NCBI RefSeq assembly: GCF_017254865.1
Contig: NZ_JAFKCV010000002.1
Coordinates: forward strand, 1 to 64,000
Source of the DNA: Bowmanella dokdonensis
GTDB lineage: Bacteria > Pseudomonadota > Gammaproteobacteria > Enterobacterales > Alteromonadaceae
Reading direction: 5' to 3'
Length of the DNA: 64,000 nt
Shown: piece by piece, positions 1 through 7,964 of the stretch
How the letters are laid out: every line of letters starts with the position of its first letter
How positions within the stretch are numbered: position 1 is the stretch's first letter
Program-made: the position numbers and the translations under genes
The notes under the pieces: model-generated
What the model saw: only the letters and a program-made list of their open reading frames with translations
Database searches by the model: none
What the model was told of the DNA's origin: nothing

Positions 1-1
1 C

Positions 2-79
2 GAGCATTACAACCATGTTCGCCCGCATAGCTCACTGAATTACATGTCGCCTGTTGAGTATGCAAAACAGGCAGCTTAA
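2..79 (+). mobile_element. IS3-family transposase OrfB, C-terminal end (cut by window edge)
   Basis: The first 26 codons, open at the left edge and ending in TAA, read EHYNHVRPHSSLNYMSPVEY followed by AKQAA. The YN..RPHSSL...SP.EY pattern is the hallmark C-terminus of IS3-family DDE transposases (rve domain, just after the catalytic Glu region). Only the tail is visible, so completeness cannot be judged. The DNA after it, up to about 127, probably holds the right end of the element: it finishes in TCA, as IS3-family ends do (TG...CA), but the left end is outside the window. Confidence 0.85.
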
Positions 80-129
80 GCAGGAAAATCTCATTGAGGG
101 ATTGGTACTAATCTCGGGGAAAGGTCAAA

Positions 130-435
130 ATGTATATTGTCCCCGGTAACAGCGCACTTACCCTTTTTGACCATATACAGTCGGTCTTGCGGGCATTGAT
201 CACCATCAGTTTATTGCTTGTGGTGTTTGGGGTGCGCTGGGCTTTGTGGGGGATGTGGCTGAGTATCGGCGGACTGGTGGCTACGCATTATTGGGCGCAT
301 TTGGGCAATTTGCCTGTGGATTTCACCGAGGGCAGGCACCCGCTTTCCTATCTGAGGGGATTTATTTTCCCGGCACTGATTACCCTGGCATTTTACTCTG
401 CAAGCCGAAGCCTTACTTCAAATAAAGTTGTGTAA
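130..435 (+). CDS. small hydrophobic membrane protein next to an IS end
   Basis: This 101-residue protein is not recognised. It has probable membrane segments at about residues 20-38, 40-56 and 75-92, separated by a short loop with charged and aromatic residues. Its ATG lies 2-3 bases after the presumed right end of the upstream IS3-type element, and the only purine-rich ribosome-binding stretch (GGGGAAAGG) lies inside the IS. The gene may therefore have lost its native 5' region and now be read from the insertion sequence. No partner gene follows on the same strand. Function unknown; it could be a truncated remnant. Confidence 0.5.
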   Translation: MYIVPGNSALTLFDHIQSVLRALITISLLLVVFGVRWALWGMWLSIGGLVATHYWAHLGNLPVDFTEGRHPLSYLRGFIFPALITLAFYSASRSLTSNKVV

Positions 436-543
436 CTAAAATAGACTCAATGTGCGGTAGCAACCCCGCTTTTCTTAGTGTCTTGGCGTACTTTTCGCGC
501 TCTTAAAATGCAGGAAAACAGAGGATTGAAATGAAATTCGAGT

Positions 544-834
544 TCAAAACCTGTTCTTCACATCCCGGTAAAAGTTTTCATATGTGCCTAAGGCCAATAG
601 TTCCAGGATTACGGTACCGTCCTGATAGCTGTAGCCGAGCAGGGTAAGTTGCTTAACCATCTTGAACTTGTAGACCCGCAGAAAAGACAGATCCCCTTTC
701 TTCTGCTCACCCAGATAGGGGTTATTGATAAGTTCTCTGACCGCTTTGTCCAGATCCGTTTTTTGATTTACATACAGTTTTTTCACCGCCTTTTTAAAGG
801 TCGGTGATTGCAGTACCTGCGTGATCTTAGCCAA
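544..834 (-). CDS. RelE/ParE-superfamily toxin of a type II toxin-antitoxin pair
   Basis: This small basic protein contains a block (FKKAVKKLYVNQK..LDKAV..LI..PYLGEQKKGDLS) followed by VYKFKMVKQLTLLGY. That pattern matches the RelE/ParE-type toxins found with ParD-like antitoxins; relatives act on ribosome-bound mRNA or on gyrase, and which applies here cannot be told. The chosen start is a TTG at 834 that overlaps the antitoxin stop by 8 bases, giving 96 residues, the usual family length. A TTG at 879 would add 15 residues that overlap the antitoxin. Antitoxin first, toxin second and coupled translation are typical of the module. Confidence 0.8.
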   Translation of the reverse strand: MAKITQVLQSPTFKKAVKKLYVNQKTDLDKAVRELINNPYLGEQKKGDLSFLRVYKFKMVKQLTLLGYSYQDGTVILELLALGTYENFYRDVKNRF

Positions 835-1048
835 ATTCGTATGGATCCAGTTTGCCGGCCTCTTTTTCTGCTTTGGCAATAATGGCCTGCTTTACAAATT
901 CATAGGGAAGATCGGGATTATTTTCCATCATTTCACCGATTTTGGCCCAGTGCTCTATTTGCTTCGGGGTGGTACGGTTCAGTGCTTTGGCCATAATATT
1001 GGCCCGCTCGACCAATTCTTGATCGAGTCTGATGCTGGCGGTGGACAT
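827..1048 (-). CDS. ParD-like antitoxin
   Basis: 73 residues beginning MSTASIRLDQELVERA, an N-terminal ribbon-helix-helix-like segment, followed by ALNRTTPKQIEHWAKIGEMMENNPDLPYEF. This is the pattern of ParD-like antitoxins of the TA-system ParD family. The ATG at 1048 is preceded by a very strong ribosome site (AGGAGGT), which decides the start over a longer reading frame from 1084. It heads the two-gene module with the RelE/ParE-like toxin. Antitoxins of this type neutralise the toxin and repress their own promoter; the operator was not identified. Confidence 0.8.
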   Translation of the reverse strand: MSTASIRLDQELVERANIMAKALNRTTPKQIEHWAKIGEMMENNPDLPYEFVKQAIIAKAEKEAGKLDPYEFG

Positions 1049-1158
1049 AGGACCTCCTGATGTTTGTCTTGCTAATTGTAGCAATCCGCTACATAGGCTG
1101 CAATTTGCGTCAGGGCGCTAGGCGAATTGCAACCGACTGGTGTTAAGGCAATTCAGCC

Positions 1159-2700
1159 TTAATCAGCAAGCTGCTGGCGGATCAGGGGGCTGGCAAACAG
1201 GCGCCAAAGCAGGTGCAGGTTGGTTTGCAGGCTGTTAGCCTGCTGTTTGGCGAACTGCAGCAGGCTGTCCAGCGCCTGTCTGTCGTAGTATTTGCCGTTA
1301 AACAGCAGGCCGTGGATTTGCGTTGTGTGGTGGATGTTTTCCAGGGGATTGGCGTTAAGTAGCAACAGATCGGCGACTTTACCCACTTCGATGGTGCCGT
1401 ATTGGCTGTCCAGGCCGCTGTATCTGGCTGCATCCAGGGTGGCAGATTTTAGTGCCTGGGCCGGGGTAAGCCCAGCCTTAACCAGTTCGGCCAGCTCTGT
1501 ATGCAGGCCAAAGCCCGGCAGTACATAGGTATCTCCGGCGTCGGTGCCGGCGAGAATTTTCACCCCGGCCCGATGGGCCTGACCCACCTGTTTAAGGGCC
1601 AACAGGTAAAGTTCGTTATGAAGGTTTCGCCCTGATGCATGGTGAGCGCCCTTCGCACTGCGATCCGCATCCGGCTCCCACATTAATTGGCGCAGGATGT
1701 AAGGCATATAGGTCAGGTTGGCATCCTCACGAAACGCCTTGTCATTGGCCATGGCACTCATTTTCAGTACCTGCAGGGTGGGGGTCCACCAGGTGTTGGA
1801 CTGCGCCATGTTATCCATCAACTGGCCACATTTGTCCGGGTCCTGCTGTTCCAGCAACTTCAGTCGTAAGTCCCCGTAAAACGCACTTAGGGGGTTGGAC
1901 CGGGCGCGAAAATCCACAGCATCCTGATAGCACTCAAATAAAAACAGGCGGGGGTGTTCGATACTGCGCTGCCCGGCATCGATGAGCTGTTGTAGCGACA
2001 CAGCCATCGGCTGGTGACCGGCCAGGGCGATACCCTGTTTTTGGGCTTCTTCGGCCAGCAGCTGGTAGGTGATTAACGGAAGCTGACTGTAGGTTTTCAG
2101 TGAATCGACCCCGCTTTTGGCGTAGAAGCTCACCAGTTGGGTAATGTCATCGGCAGTGCGGGCGCGGAAGAATTCAGGGTAGTTTGGCGGCACTTCGAGG
2201 CCATCATTGATTTGAAAGCTGCTTTGTTGCACATAGCGTGGTGAGAAGCCGGATTGCTGCTGCCAGCGGCGGATGTCGTCAGCACAGGCAATAAAGCTGT
2301 CCGGCTCAGACATGCAGCCCCACATCTCGCGGATGCCGGTCACGCCGTTGGCAAGCAGCTGTGGATGGTAGGTCTGCGGGGCCAATTTGGTCGAGTGGGT
2401 ATGCATATCCCACAGGCCGGGCAGTAAAAACTTTCCCTGACCGTCGATTTCTGTGACGCCTGCAGGTTTGGGCCCGGCACCGGCGGCATAGATGGCGCTT
2501 ATCCGGCCGTTTTGCGCCAGCACATCCTGGTCTTTATGTACGCTGCCGTCCTGGACATCAATCAGGCTGACCTGGCGCAGCAGCACCTGTGCGGGCTTGC
2601 CGGGGTCGGGCAGGGTCGGCAGGGGCATAAGTAACAGTATCGCCAGCGGCACCAGGAACATGGCCAGCACCGCAAGGGTAATAGTCAGAGGCTTGTTCAT
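1159..2700 (-). CDS. membrane-anchored or exported amidohydrolase
   Basis: The 513-residue protein has an N-terminal hydrophobic segment (about 5-28), probably a signal anchor, then an amidohydrolase-superfamily TIM barrel. The first metal motif is DMHTHS (His100 and His102), and later family signatures include AGHQP, SIEHPR and AGTDAGD, the last carrying the catalytic Asp. The C-terminal GTIEVGKVADLLLLNANPL is the usual composite sandwich strand of imidazolonepropionase-like enzymes. The substrate cannot be assigned; relatives include Xaa-Pro dipeptidases and cyclic amide hydrolases. The ATG overlaps the histidine kinase stop as ATGA, so it is translated with the two-component system and ends a run of five minus-strand genes. 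Confidence 0.85.
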   Translation of the reverse strand: MNKPLTITLAVLAMFLVPLAILLLMPLPTLPDPGKPAQVLLRQVSLIDVQDGSVHKDQDVLAQNGRISAIYAAGAGPKPAGVTEIDGQGKFLLPGLWDMHTHSTKLAPQTYHPQLLANGVTGIREMWGCMSEPDSFIACADDIRRWQQQSGFSPRYVQQSSFQINDGLEVPPNYPEFFRARTADDITQLVSFYAKSGVDSLKTYSQLPLITYQLLAEEAQKQGIALAGHQPMAVSLQQLIDAGQRSIEHPRLFLFECYQDAVDFRARSNPLSAFYGDLRLKLLEQQDPDKCGQLMDNMAQSNTWWTPTLQVLKMSAMANDKAFREDANLTYMPYILRQLMWEPDADRSAKGAHHASGRNLHNELYLLALKQVGQAHRAGVKILAGTDAGDTYVLPGFGLHTELAELVKAGLTPAQALKSATLDAARYSGLDSQYGTIEVGKVADLLLLNANPLENIHHTTQIHGLLFNGKYYDRQALDSLLQFAKQQANSLQTNLHLLWRLFASPLIRQQLAD

Positions 2701-3965
2701 GGCGAAACGGCCTGCTGAGGTCCTTGTCCTGTGCCCAGCACCCGGCTCAGATCCAGGCTGATGCGGATATCCTCCTGGTCAGAGCGCCAGCTAAGGCCAA
2801 TATCGTAGGCCTCACACAGCCGTCTGACAATGGACAACCCCATGCCCAGGCCCTGGCTCTCTTGCCCTTTGCTGCCAGACTCAAACAAGGTCTCATGCAG
2901 GTTGGGGTCAATGCGGCCCTGATTGCTGATCTGCAGGCAGTTTTCGCTGAATGCTATGTTGATCCGGCCGTCTCCGTGCACCACGGCATTGCCAATCAGG
3001 TTATCCAGTAAGATGCCAAGGACCGAGTGGGGCAGCCATACCCGGGTGCCGGTTTGGATATCCAGCGTTACCTCCCGGTCCTGGCTGGACAGCTGCGGCA
3101 AATGCCGGAGCAAGGCCTGTTCTACCTTTGCGCTTAGGCTCAGGGCCTCGCGCTGCAGGTTTTCCTCCCTGGCCAGGGCCAGCAGAGTGTGCAGGCACTG
3201 TTGCATCTGCTGCTGACCGGTTTGCAGTCGCAGTAGCAACTCCTGTTGTTTGTCCGTCAGTTCGGTTCGCTTAAGCAGGGTCAGGGCGCCGGAAAAAACC
3301 GTCAGCGGCGTGCGCAGCTCATGGCTGATATCGCGGGTAAATTGCTGCTCGCGCTGAATAAAGGCCTGAATGCGTTGCATCTGCTGATCCAGGGTGCGGG
3401 CCAGCAGGCCGATTTCATTGTTTGGGTAGGGCGTGGAAAAGCCGGGTTGCAGGGGCGTGTCTGGCAATGTCTCCAGCGATCGGGTCAGGCTGCTTAAGGG
3501 GCGCAGCAGGCGATTGGCGTTGGACAGGGCCACCCACAAAGACAGCGACAGCAAAATGGCCAGGAAGAACAGCATCAGTTCCAGCATATTGCCTTTGATC
3601 TTTCTGACTACCAGATAGTCGCTGACTTCAGCCAGCAGCACGCGGCCGTCCGGCAGGTGTTTGATGTGGTAGTGCCGCCCATCCGCCAGGCCGATTTCCC
3701 GCCGCTGTGGCTCTTCATTCAGCACCGCTAAAATGCCGCCGGGCAGCTGCGACCGATGCTGATACAAGCTAAACAGCGGCAGGGTGGGCGCCGAAGACTG
3801 GTGCTGGCTTAAGCGCTGTACTTCATCGTCCAACAATCGCTCGAAAAAACTGTCCTCGATATGATAAGCAAACAAAAAACTGACCAGGCCGAAGAGCAGG
3901 GCGGTCAGGCAGGTGACCAGGGTGATACTGGTCAGCAAACGGATTTTAAGACTGGCTTTTTTCAT
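2697..3965 (-). CDS. sensor histidine kinase of a PhoQ/QseC-type two-component system
   Basis: Starting at MKKASLKIRL the protein has 422 residues. Membrane segments lie at about 11-34 and 127-147 with a periplasmic sensor of about 90 residues between them, then a HAMP-like linker to about 200. The H-box SHELRTPLTV has the phosphoacceptor His215, followed by an N-box (LIGNAVVHGDG) and a G-box (GLGMGLSIVRR). The ATG at 3965 overlaps the end of the response regulator by 20 bases; the open frame runs further upstream but only as a shadow of that gene. The cognate regulator is directly upstream and an amidohydrolase follows. The signal is unknown. Confidence 0.9.
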   Translation of the reverse strand: MKKASLKIRLLTSITLVTCLTALLFGLVSFLFAYHIEDSFFERLLDDEVQRLSQHQSSAPTLPLFSLYQHRSQLPGGILAVLNEEPQRREIGLADGRHYHIKHLPDGRVLLAEVSDYLVVRKIKGNMLELMLFFLAILLSLSLWVALSNANRLLRPLSSLTRSLETLPDTPLQPGFSTPYPNNEIGLLARTLDQQMQRIQAFIQREQQFTRDISHELRTPLTVFSGALTLLKRTELTDKQQELLLRLQTGQQQMQQCLHTLLALAREENLQREALSLSAKVEQALLRHLPQLSSQDREVTLDIQTGTRVWLPHSVLGILLDNLIGNAVVHGDGRINIAFSENCLQISNQGRIDPNLHETLFESGSKGQESQGLGMGLSIVRRLCEAYDIGLSWRSDQEDIRISLDLSRVLGTGQGPQQAVSP

Positions 3966-4635
3966 CGGGCAACGCCAGGGTAAAGCCAATCTGGTGCAGG
4001 GTCTGTACCAATGGCTGGGCAAAGGGTTTATCCAGTTTCTGACGCAACTGATAAATATGGGAACGCAGGGCATCGGACTCGGTGGGATCCTCCGGCCAGA
4101 TGCGTTCAATAAGCTCACTGCGGGTAACCACCCGCGGATGAGCCTGGGCCAGGACCAGCAGGATCTTGTAGGCAATGGGATTCAGGTCAATCAACTTGGT
4201 GTCGCGCCACACCTGACAGGCCTGTTTGTCTATCACCAGTGGTCCCAGGATGAGGCGGTGAGGCTGATTGAGATCCTGACGGCGGGTCAGGGCCTGCACC
4301 CGCATCAGTAACTCTTCCAGGGCAAAGGGCTTGGTCAGGTAGTCATCGGCGCCGAGTTCAAAGCCTTTGACCTTATCGCTCAGGCTGTCACGGGCGGTCA
4401 GCATCAACAGAGGAATATGCCGGTGGGCTTGTTGGCGCATCTCGTGGCAGACTTGCCAGCCATCCAGGCCAGGCAGCATCAGATCCAGGATCACCAGGTC
4501 ATAGTAATGCTCAAGGGCAAGGGACAACCCCAGTTTGCCGTTGTCGGCAAAATCCAGTTGCCAGCCCTGTGGGCTGAAGAAATCGGCGATATTGGCGGCG
4601 ATTTCCCGGTTATCTTCGATGATCAGGATCTTCAT
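3946..4635 (-). CDS. OmpR/PhoB-family response regulator
   Basis: 229 residues: an N-terminal receiver domain (acidic pocket Glu7/Asp8, phosphoacceptor Asp51 in LVILDLMLPGLDGW, Thr80, Lys102 in TKPF), then a winged-helix DNA-binding domain from about 125. The C-terminal half contains LVLAQAHPRVVTRSELIERIWP and SDALRSHIYQLRQKL, the recognition region of the OmpR/PhoB class. It overlaps the downstream kinase by 20 bases, so the pair is translationally coupled. The DJ-1-like gene upstream ends 36 bases before its start, so the pair may be read from further upstream. Target genes are unknown. Confidence 0.93.
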   Translation of the reverse strand: MKILIIEDNREIAANIADFFSPQGWQLDFADNGKLGLSLALEHYYDLVILDLMLPGLDGWQVCHEMRQQAHRHIPLLMLTARDSLSDKVKGFELGADDYLTKPFALEELLMRVQALTRRQDLNQPHRLILGPLVIDKQACQVWRDTKLIDLNPIAYKILLVLAQAHPRVVTRSELIERIWPEDPTESDALRSHIYQLRQKLDKPFAQPLVQTLHQIGFTLALPDEKSQS

Positions 4636-4671
4636 GGCTTCCTCTGTCGATGCTTCGTGTTGCCTGGCCGG

Positions 4672-5793
4672 TTATTCCGAGTCCGTCTGTGTACCGTTAA
4701 GTGACTGTAACAACAGCTTGGCTTCTTCCATATCAGGATGGGTTTGCAGCAGTGCGTTCAGGGTATCCCTGGCCTGCGTGGCATCGCCCAGGCTCTGGTA
4801 GACTTTGGCGGTTTCCAGCGCCAGCACCGGGTGCTGCATAATGGGCTGAACCAGTTCCATCAATTGGGCGGCCTGGCGTTGCTGGACCTGGCTTTCGGCA
4901 AATTGAGCCAGATAGTAGCCATACATACCCAGCAGTTCCACCTGAATATCCTGCTCGGCTTTAAGCTGCTCAGTGGTATAGGCCTCACCCTCTAACAAGC
5001 GGCGTACCAGCTTAATGGTCTGGTCATCGGCATAGGCCGGGATGGTTTTGGTGTCAATACCCATGGCCTTGACCACCGCCAGGGCCGTATCCACGGTGGA
5101 GAAGGGGTTTTGTCCGGTGATGAGCCTATCATCCTGCGCCACATGATTCAGCATCAAGGACGAGCGCTCGAATTTGGCCCCACGTTCGCTGAGTTTGTCT
5201 TGTAGTAAGAAGGCAAATTGTGGGCGCCACTTTTTCCCAAAGGCCATTTCTTCCTGATTGGTAAAGCCGTTTACCCGTTTGCCCGCCACCAGGTAGCTGC
5301 CGTCACTGAGTGTCACATCCACCAACGCAGCCGGTCCGTGACAGACCGCCGAAACCACGCCCTGGTTTTCCCAGATCTGGCGGATCAGCGCCTGCAGGTG
5401 GTTATCCTGATGCAGGTCAAACATGGGGCCTTTGCCGCCCACCACAAAAATGCCCTGGTAGTCGCTGGCGTTAACGGCCTTGAGTTTCAGGCTGTGACTG
5501 AGCTTGTCCATGGCCTGTTTGTCCTGGATAAAGGTCTGGTTATAGGCTTTTTGTGGGTCATAGTTATCCGCCAGCGGTAAGCCGCCTTTGGGGGAGGCGA
5601 TATCCACCTCAATGCCATTGGCGCTGAACACATTATAGGCCTTGGCCAGTTCATCAAATTCAAAGCCGGGCTGAACAATATTTTGTTCGCTGTCGTGCTC
5701 TCCGTGGCTGCTCAGTACCATCAAAAGGCGCGGCTGGGCCAGCAGGGGAAGGCTGAGTAACAGGCCCAGCACTAAGGTTGTTATACGTTTCAT
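4672..5793 (-). CDS. exported DJ-1/PfpI-family protein with C-terminal TPR-like helices
   Basis: 373 residues: a signal peptide (1-19, cleavage near LLAQ/P), a DJ-1/PfpI class I glutamine-amidotransferase-like domain to about 245, and a helical tail (about 290-370) that reads like tetratricopeptide repeats. The nucleophile elbow AVCHGPAAL carries Cys151-His152, and GFEFDELAKAYNVF supplies the acidic residue, as in Hsp31-type glyoxalase/chaperone proteins. Export and the TPR-like tail are less usual, since most Hsp31 relatives are cytoplasmic and end after the core domain. It lies between an alpha/beta hydrolase and a two-component system on the same strand. Activity (deglycase, glyoxalase, chaperone or amidase) cannot be chosen from sequence. 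Confidence 0.85.
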   Translation of the reverse strand: MKRITTLVLGLLLSLPLLAQPRLLMVLSSHGEHDSEQNIVQPGFEFDELAKAYNVFSANGIEVDIASPKGGLPLADNYDPQKAYNQTFIQDKQAMDKLSHSLKLKAVNASDYQGIFVVGGKGPMFDLHQDNHLQALIRQIWENQGVVSAVCHGPAALVDVTLSDGSYLVAGKRVNGFTNQEEMAFGKKWRPQFAFLLQDKLSERGAKFERSSLMLNHVAQDDRLITGQNPFSTVDTALAVVKAMGIDTKTIPAYADDQTIKLVRRLLEGEAYTTEQLKAEQDIQVELLGMYGYYLAQFAESQVQQRQAAQLMELVQPIMQHPVLALETAKVYQSLGDATQARDTLNALLQTHPDMEEAKLLLQSLNGTQTDSE

Positions 5794-5899
5794 CGGGATT
5801 CTCCGTTATGGGTTCGGGGGCAGTGTGCCAGGCAGCCTGTGAAATCCCCGTGAAGGAAACGGGCATTGACTGGCAAAAGGTCAAAGCGGTACATCGTCT

Positions 5900-6814
5900 T
5901 CAGAACCAGTCTTTAAGCTTCTCAACATAGTCCGGGGGCAGGATATGCCCGCCATCCAGGCTGATATGACGTTTACGCTTTGTGGGCAGGGCGTTAAACA
6001 GGGCAAGGTTATCGCTTTCACTGGCATGTTCGTCATCGTTGGCGGTGACCAGCAGCACTTCGTTGTCCGAGAGGCCGTCCAACCAGGTTAGGGGCGACAC
6101 CAATGCCAGTTTGCTGTCAGTGTGCGGCGGCACAATGGACAGCACCCGGTTGATCCGTGCATCCAGGGCGGCCAGCAATAATGCCCCTTGTCCGCCCATG
6201 CTGTAACCGGCCACATGGAACTGGCTGGCATCCAGAGCCGGCTGTTGTTCGAGCCAGTCCAGCAGTACCCGATGATCGCGCACGGTATTGTGGATCATCT
6301 GTTCGTAGTTCTCTTTATCTCCCCAAAGATGCATATCCCACATGATATCGGGCAGCAGGCGGTCAGGGTTTTTACGCTTACCATGTTCCCGCGCGTCAAT
6401 GGCAATCACTGCATAGCCGCTATCCAGTGCCATTCTGCTGATGCGGTGGGACTGGGTGACGGTGGGATTGTCTTTAAAACTGTCCTGCCACCAACGGATC
6501 TGGCTTCTGCCCATGGCATGCAGGCCAATCAGCAGCGGTACCGGGCCGTTTAGCTCAGCCGGCGGGCGGGGGTAGTGGATCTGACCGTTCACCAGGGCGT
6601 CATCAAAAGAACGGTAGGTAAATTCCCAGGCGGTATCGGTTAAAGGTTGCAGTTGCATCTGCAGTTCACTTGGCTGGGCATACTCGTAAGCCTCGGCCTT
6701 TTGCTGCTCAGTCAATTCATACGGATGTAAGGTAAAGAAGCTGTACCAGAAGGCCGCAGCCCCCAGGATTAAAGCCGCTAACATGGCAATTCCCCATTTC
6801 AGTAAGTGAGTCAT
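5900..6814 (-). CDS. membrane-anchored alpha/beta hydrolase
   Basis: From MTHLLKWG (ATG at 6814) the protein has 304 residues with one N-terminal membrane anchor (about 7-27). The alpha/beta-hydrolase core shows the oxyanion region LLIGLHAMGRS, the nucleophile elbow GYSMGGQ (Ser205), an acidic residue in TANDDEH (about 260) and His290 in LDGGH, giving a complete triad. The fold resembles dienelactone hydrolase and acetyl-xylan-esterase-like serine hydrolases. The longer frame upstream is ignored because it crosses the terminator at 6879-6910. It is the first of five consecutive minus-strand genes. Substrate unknown. Confidence 0.85.
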   Translation of the reverse strand: MTHLLKWGIAMLAALILGAAAFWYSFFTLHPYELTEQQKAEAYEYAQPSELQMQLQPLTDTAWEFTYRSFDDALVNGQIHYPRPPAELNGPVPLLIGLHAMGRSQIRWWQDSFKDNPTVTQSHRISRMALDSGYAVIAIDAREHGKRKNPDRLLPDIMWDMHLWGDKENYEQMIHNTVRDHRVLLDWLEQQPALDASQFHVAGYSMGGQGALLLAALDARINRVLSIVPPHTDSKLALVSPLTWLDGLSDNEVLLVTANDDEHASESDNLALFNALPTKRKRHISLDGGHILPPDYVEKLKDWF

Positions 6815-6878
6815 AGTGATGTCCTGTTCTTGTTTGAACAGAGGATGCGCCATGCCGTGTGAAGCGGGTGTGAAAATG

Positions 6879-6910
6879 AAAAAGGCGAACCGGTCAGGGT
6901 TCGCCTTTTT
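6879..6910 (-). terminator. Rho-independent terminator after the DUF799 lipoprotein gene
   Basis: A perfect 12-base inverted repeat (AAAAAGGCGAAC / GTTCGCCTTTTT) with an 8-base loop. On the minus strand the stem is followed by a T run, 17 bases past the DUF799 stop codon. The flanking A and T tracts would let it work in both directions, but no plus-strand gene ends here. Confidence 0.92.
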
Positions 6911-6926
6911 AGTCAATCGGCTAATA

Positions 6927-7604
6927 TCAGCGGGCTTTTTCGCTGGGCACCGGCTGACCGTATTTGGGAGAACGGGGGCCGTACAACAGGCCGTTGTGGG
7001 ATTCAGAAGACAACAATCTGTTGCTGGTAATGGCTGCGATATCAAAGCCGCGATCGGCCACGGTTTCAACAATCTGATGCACCGCCGCTTCCACCAGTGC
7101 GCCGATCAGGCCACCGCCGTTGCTGCTGCGGGTCTCAGCCGACGACGCCCTGGCTTTGTCCTGCCACAACACCGTGCCGCTTTTCAGATCCACCAGGGTG
7201 GCCGAGACCGTGACCACGGTTTCGCTGGAAATCACCACATAGCTGGTGCCGTACTCTTCGATGGTCATGTACAAGGCGGCGTCTGCAGCAAAGATCTCAT
7301 GCAGCTTACTGACCGGCACATTGTGTATGTCATTGGCCACCGTCAGGCCATTGTTACGGAAGGTCTGTTCCACCAACGCCACCGGAAACACATAGTAGCC
7401 GGACTCGGCGATAGGTGCCCCGACCTGGGCCATCAGACTGTAAGGGGCAATCACTTCCGGGGTATTGTTGATAGGCGGCAATACGATAATGGAGCGAGGA
7501 TTGGCCTGCCTGAAGGCTGAGTAGTCATGGGCGGGCAGCATGCTGATACAGCCACTGGTTATCAAAAGGGTGGCCAGCACCAGTAAAAGTCTATCGAGGT
7601 GCAT
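6927..7604 (-). CDS. DUF799 (GNA1162-type) lipoprotein
   Basis: 225 residues with a lipoprotein signal peptide (LLITSGC, lipidated Cys19). The body (SIIVLPPINNTPEVIAPYS, GYYVFPVALVEQTF, LDLKSGTVLWQDKARAS-like segments) matches DUF799, the family of Neisseria GNA1162. It is the last of three lipoprotein genes in the conserved order CsgG-like / DUF4810 / DUF799; the trio is thought to form an outer-membrane-associated complex, but its function is not established. A one-base gap to the DUF4810 gene implies one transcript, which ends at the terminator at 6879-6910. Confidence 0.9.
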   Translation of the reverse strand: MHLDRLLLVLATLLITSGCISMLPAHDYSAFRQANPRSIIVLPPINNTPEVIAPYSLMAQVGAPIAESGYYVFPVALVEQTFRNNGLTVANDIHNVPVSKLHEIFAADAALYMTIEEYGTSYVVISSETVVTVSATLVDLKSGTVLWQDKARASSAETRSSNGGGLIGALVEAAVHQIVETVADRGFDIAAITSNRLLSSESHNGLLYGPRSPKYGQPVPSEKAR

Positions 7605-7605
7605 C

Positions 7606-7950
7606 TCAGGCTTCCGTTTGTTTATTCAGCAGAAAATCAATGAAATGGACAGATTCGGGGAACAGGGATTTTTCCTGCTCCAGGTGCTGCCGGCCAAGAT
7701 CCGGATTGCCGGTTTCAAAATACAGCATGCCCAGATGGGCGTGCACACCAGGCGCCACAGGCTTGCTGTGGGCCGCCGCGGTTTGAATCAATTGCTGCAG
7801 GATCTGGATTTGTTCTTCCAGGGTGACATCTTCGGCCTTAAAGTAGCTGTACACCGCTTTATTGTATTGGCCGTGATAGTAAAGAGGCTCGGTGGTTTTA
7901 CAGCCGGTGAGGGCGAGGGCGACCAGCACCGTTAAGAGCAACTTGTTCAT
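7606..7950 (-). CDS. DUF4810 lipoprotein
   Basis: 114 residues with a lipoprotein signal (VALALTGC, Cys17). The mature part is helical and contains the DUF4810 signatures (YYHGQYNKAVYSYFKAEDV, VAPGVHAHLGMLYFETGNPDLG) that read like a short TPR-type scaffold. It sits between the CsgG-like and DUF799 lipoprotein genes with gaps of 14 bases and 1 base. This fixed gene order in many proteobacteria suggests one complex. Nothing shows a catalytic role. Confidence 0.9.
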   Translation of the reverse strand: MNKLLLTVLVALALTGCKTTEPLYYHGQYNKAVYSYFKAEDVTLEEQIQILQQLIQTAAAHSKPVAPGVHAHLGMLYFETGNPDLGRQHLEQEKSLFPESVHFIDFLLNKQTEA

Positions 7951-7964
7951 TATGCATCCCCGGC

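Noticed and set aside
1143-1162. Hairpin TTAAGGC...GCCTTAA at the amidohydrolase stop codon as a terminator
   Set aside because: The stem is short, AT-rich and lacks a T run; termination here is not supported.
6816-7520. 234-codon plus-strand frame across the terminator and the DUF799 gene
   Set aside because: It runs through a perfect terminator stem and is antisense to a well-supported lipoprotein gene.
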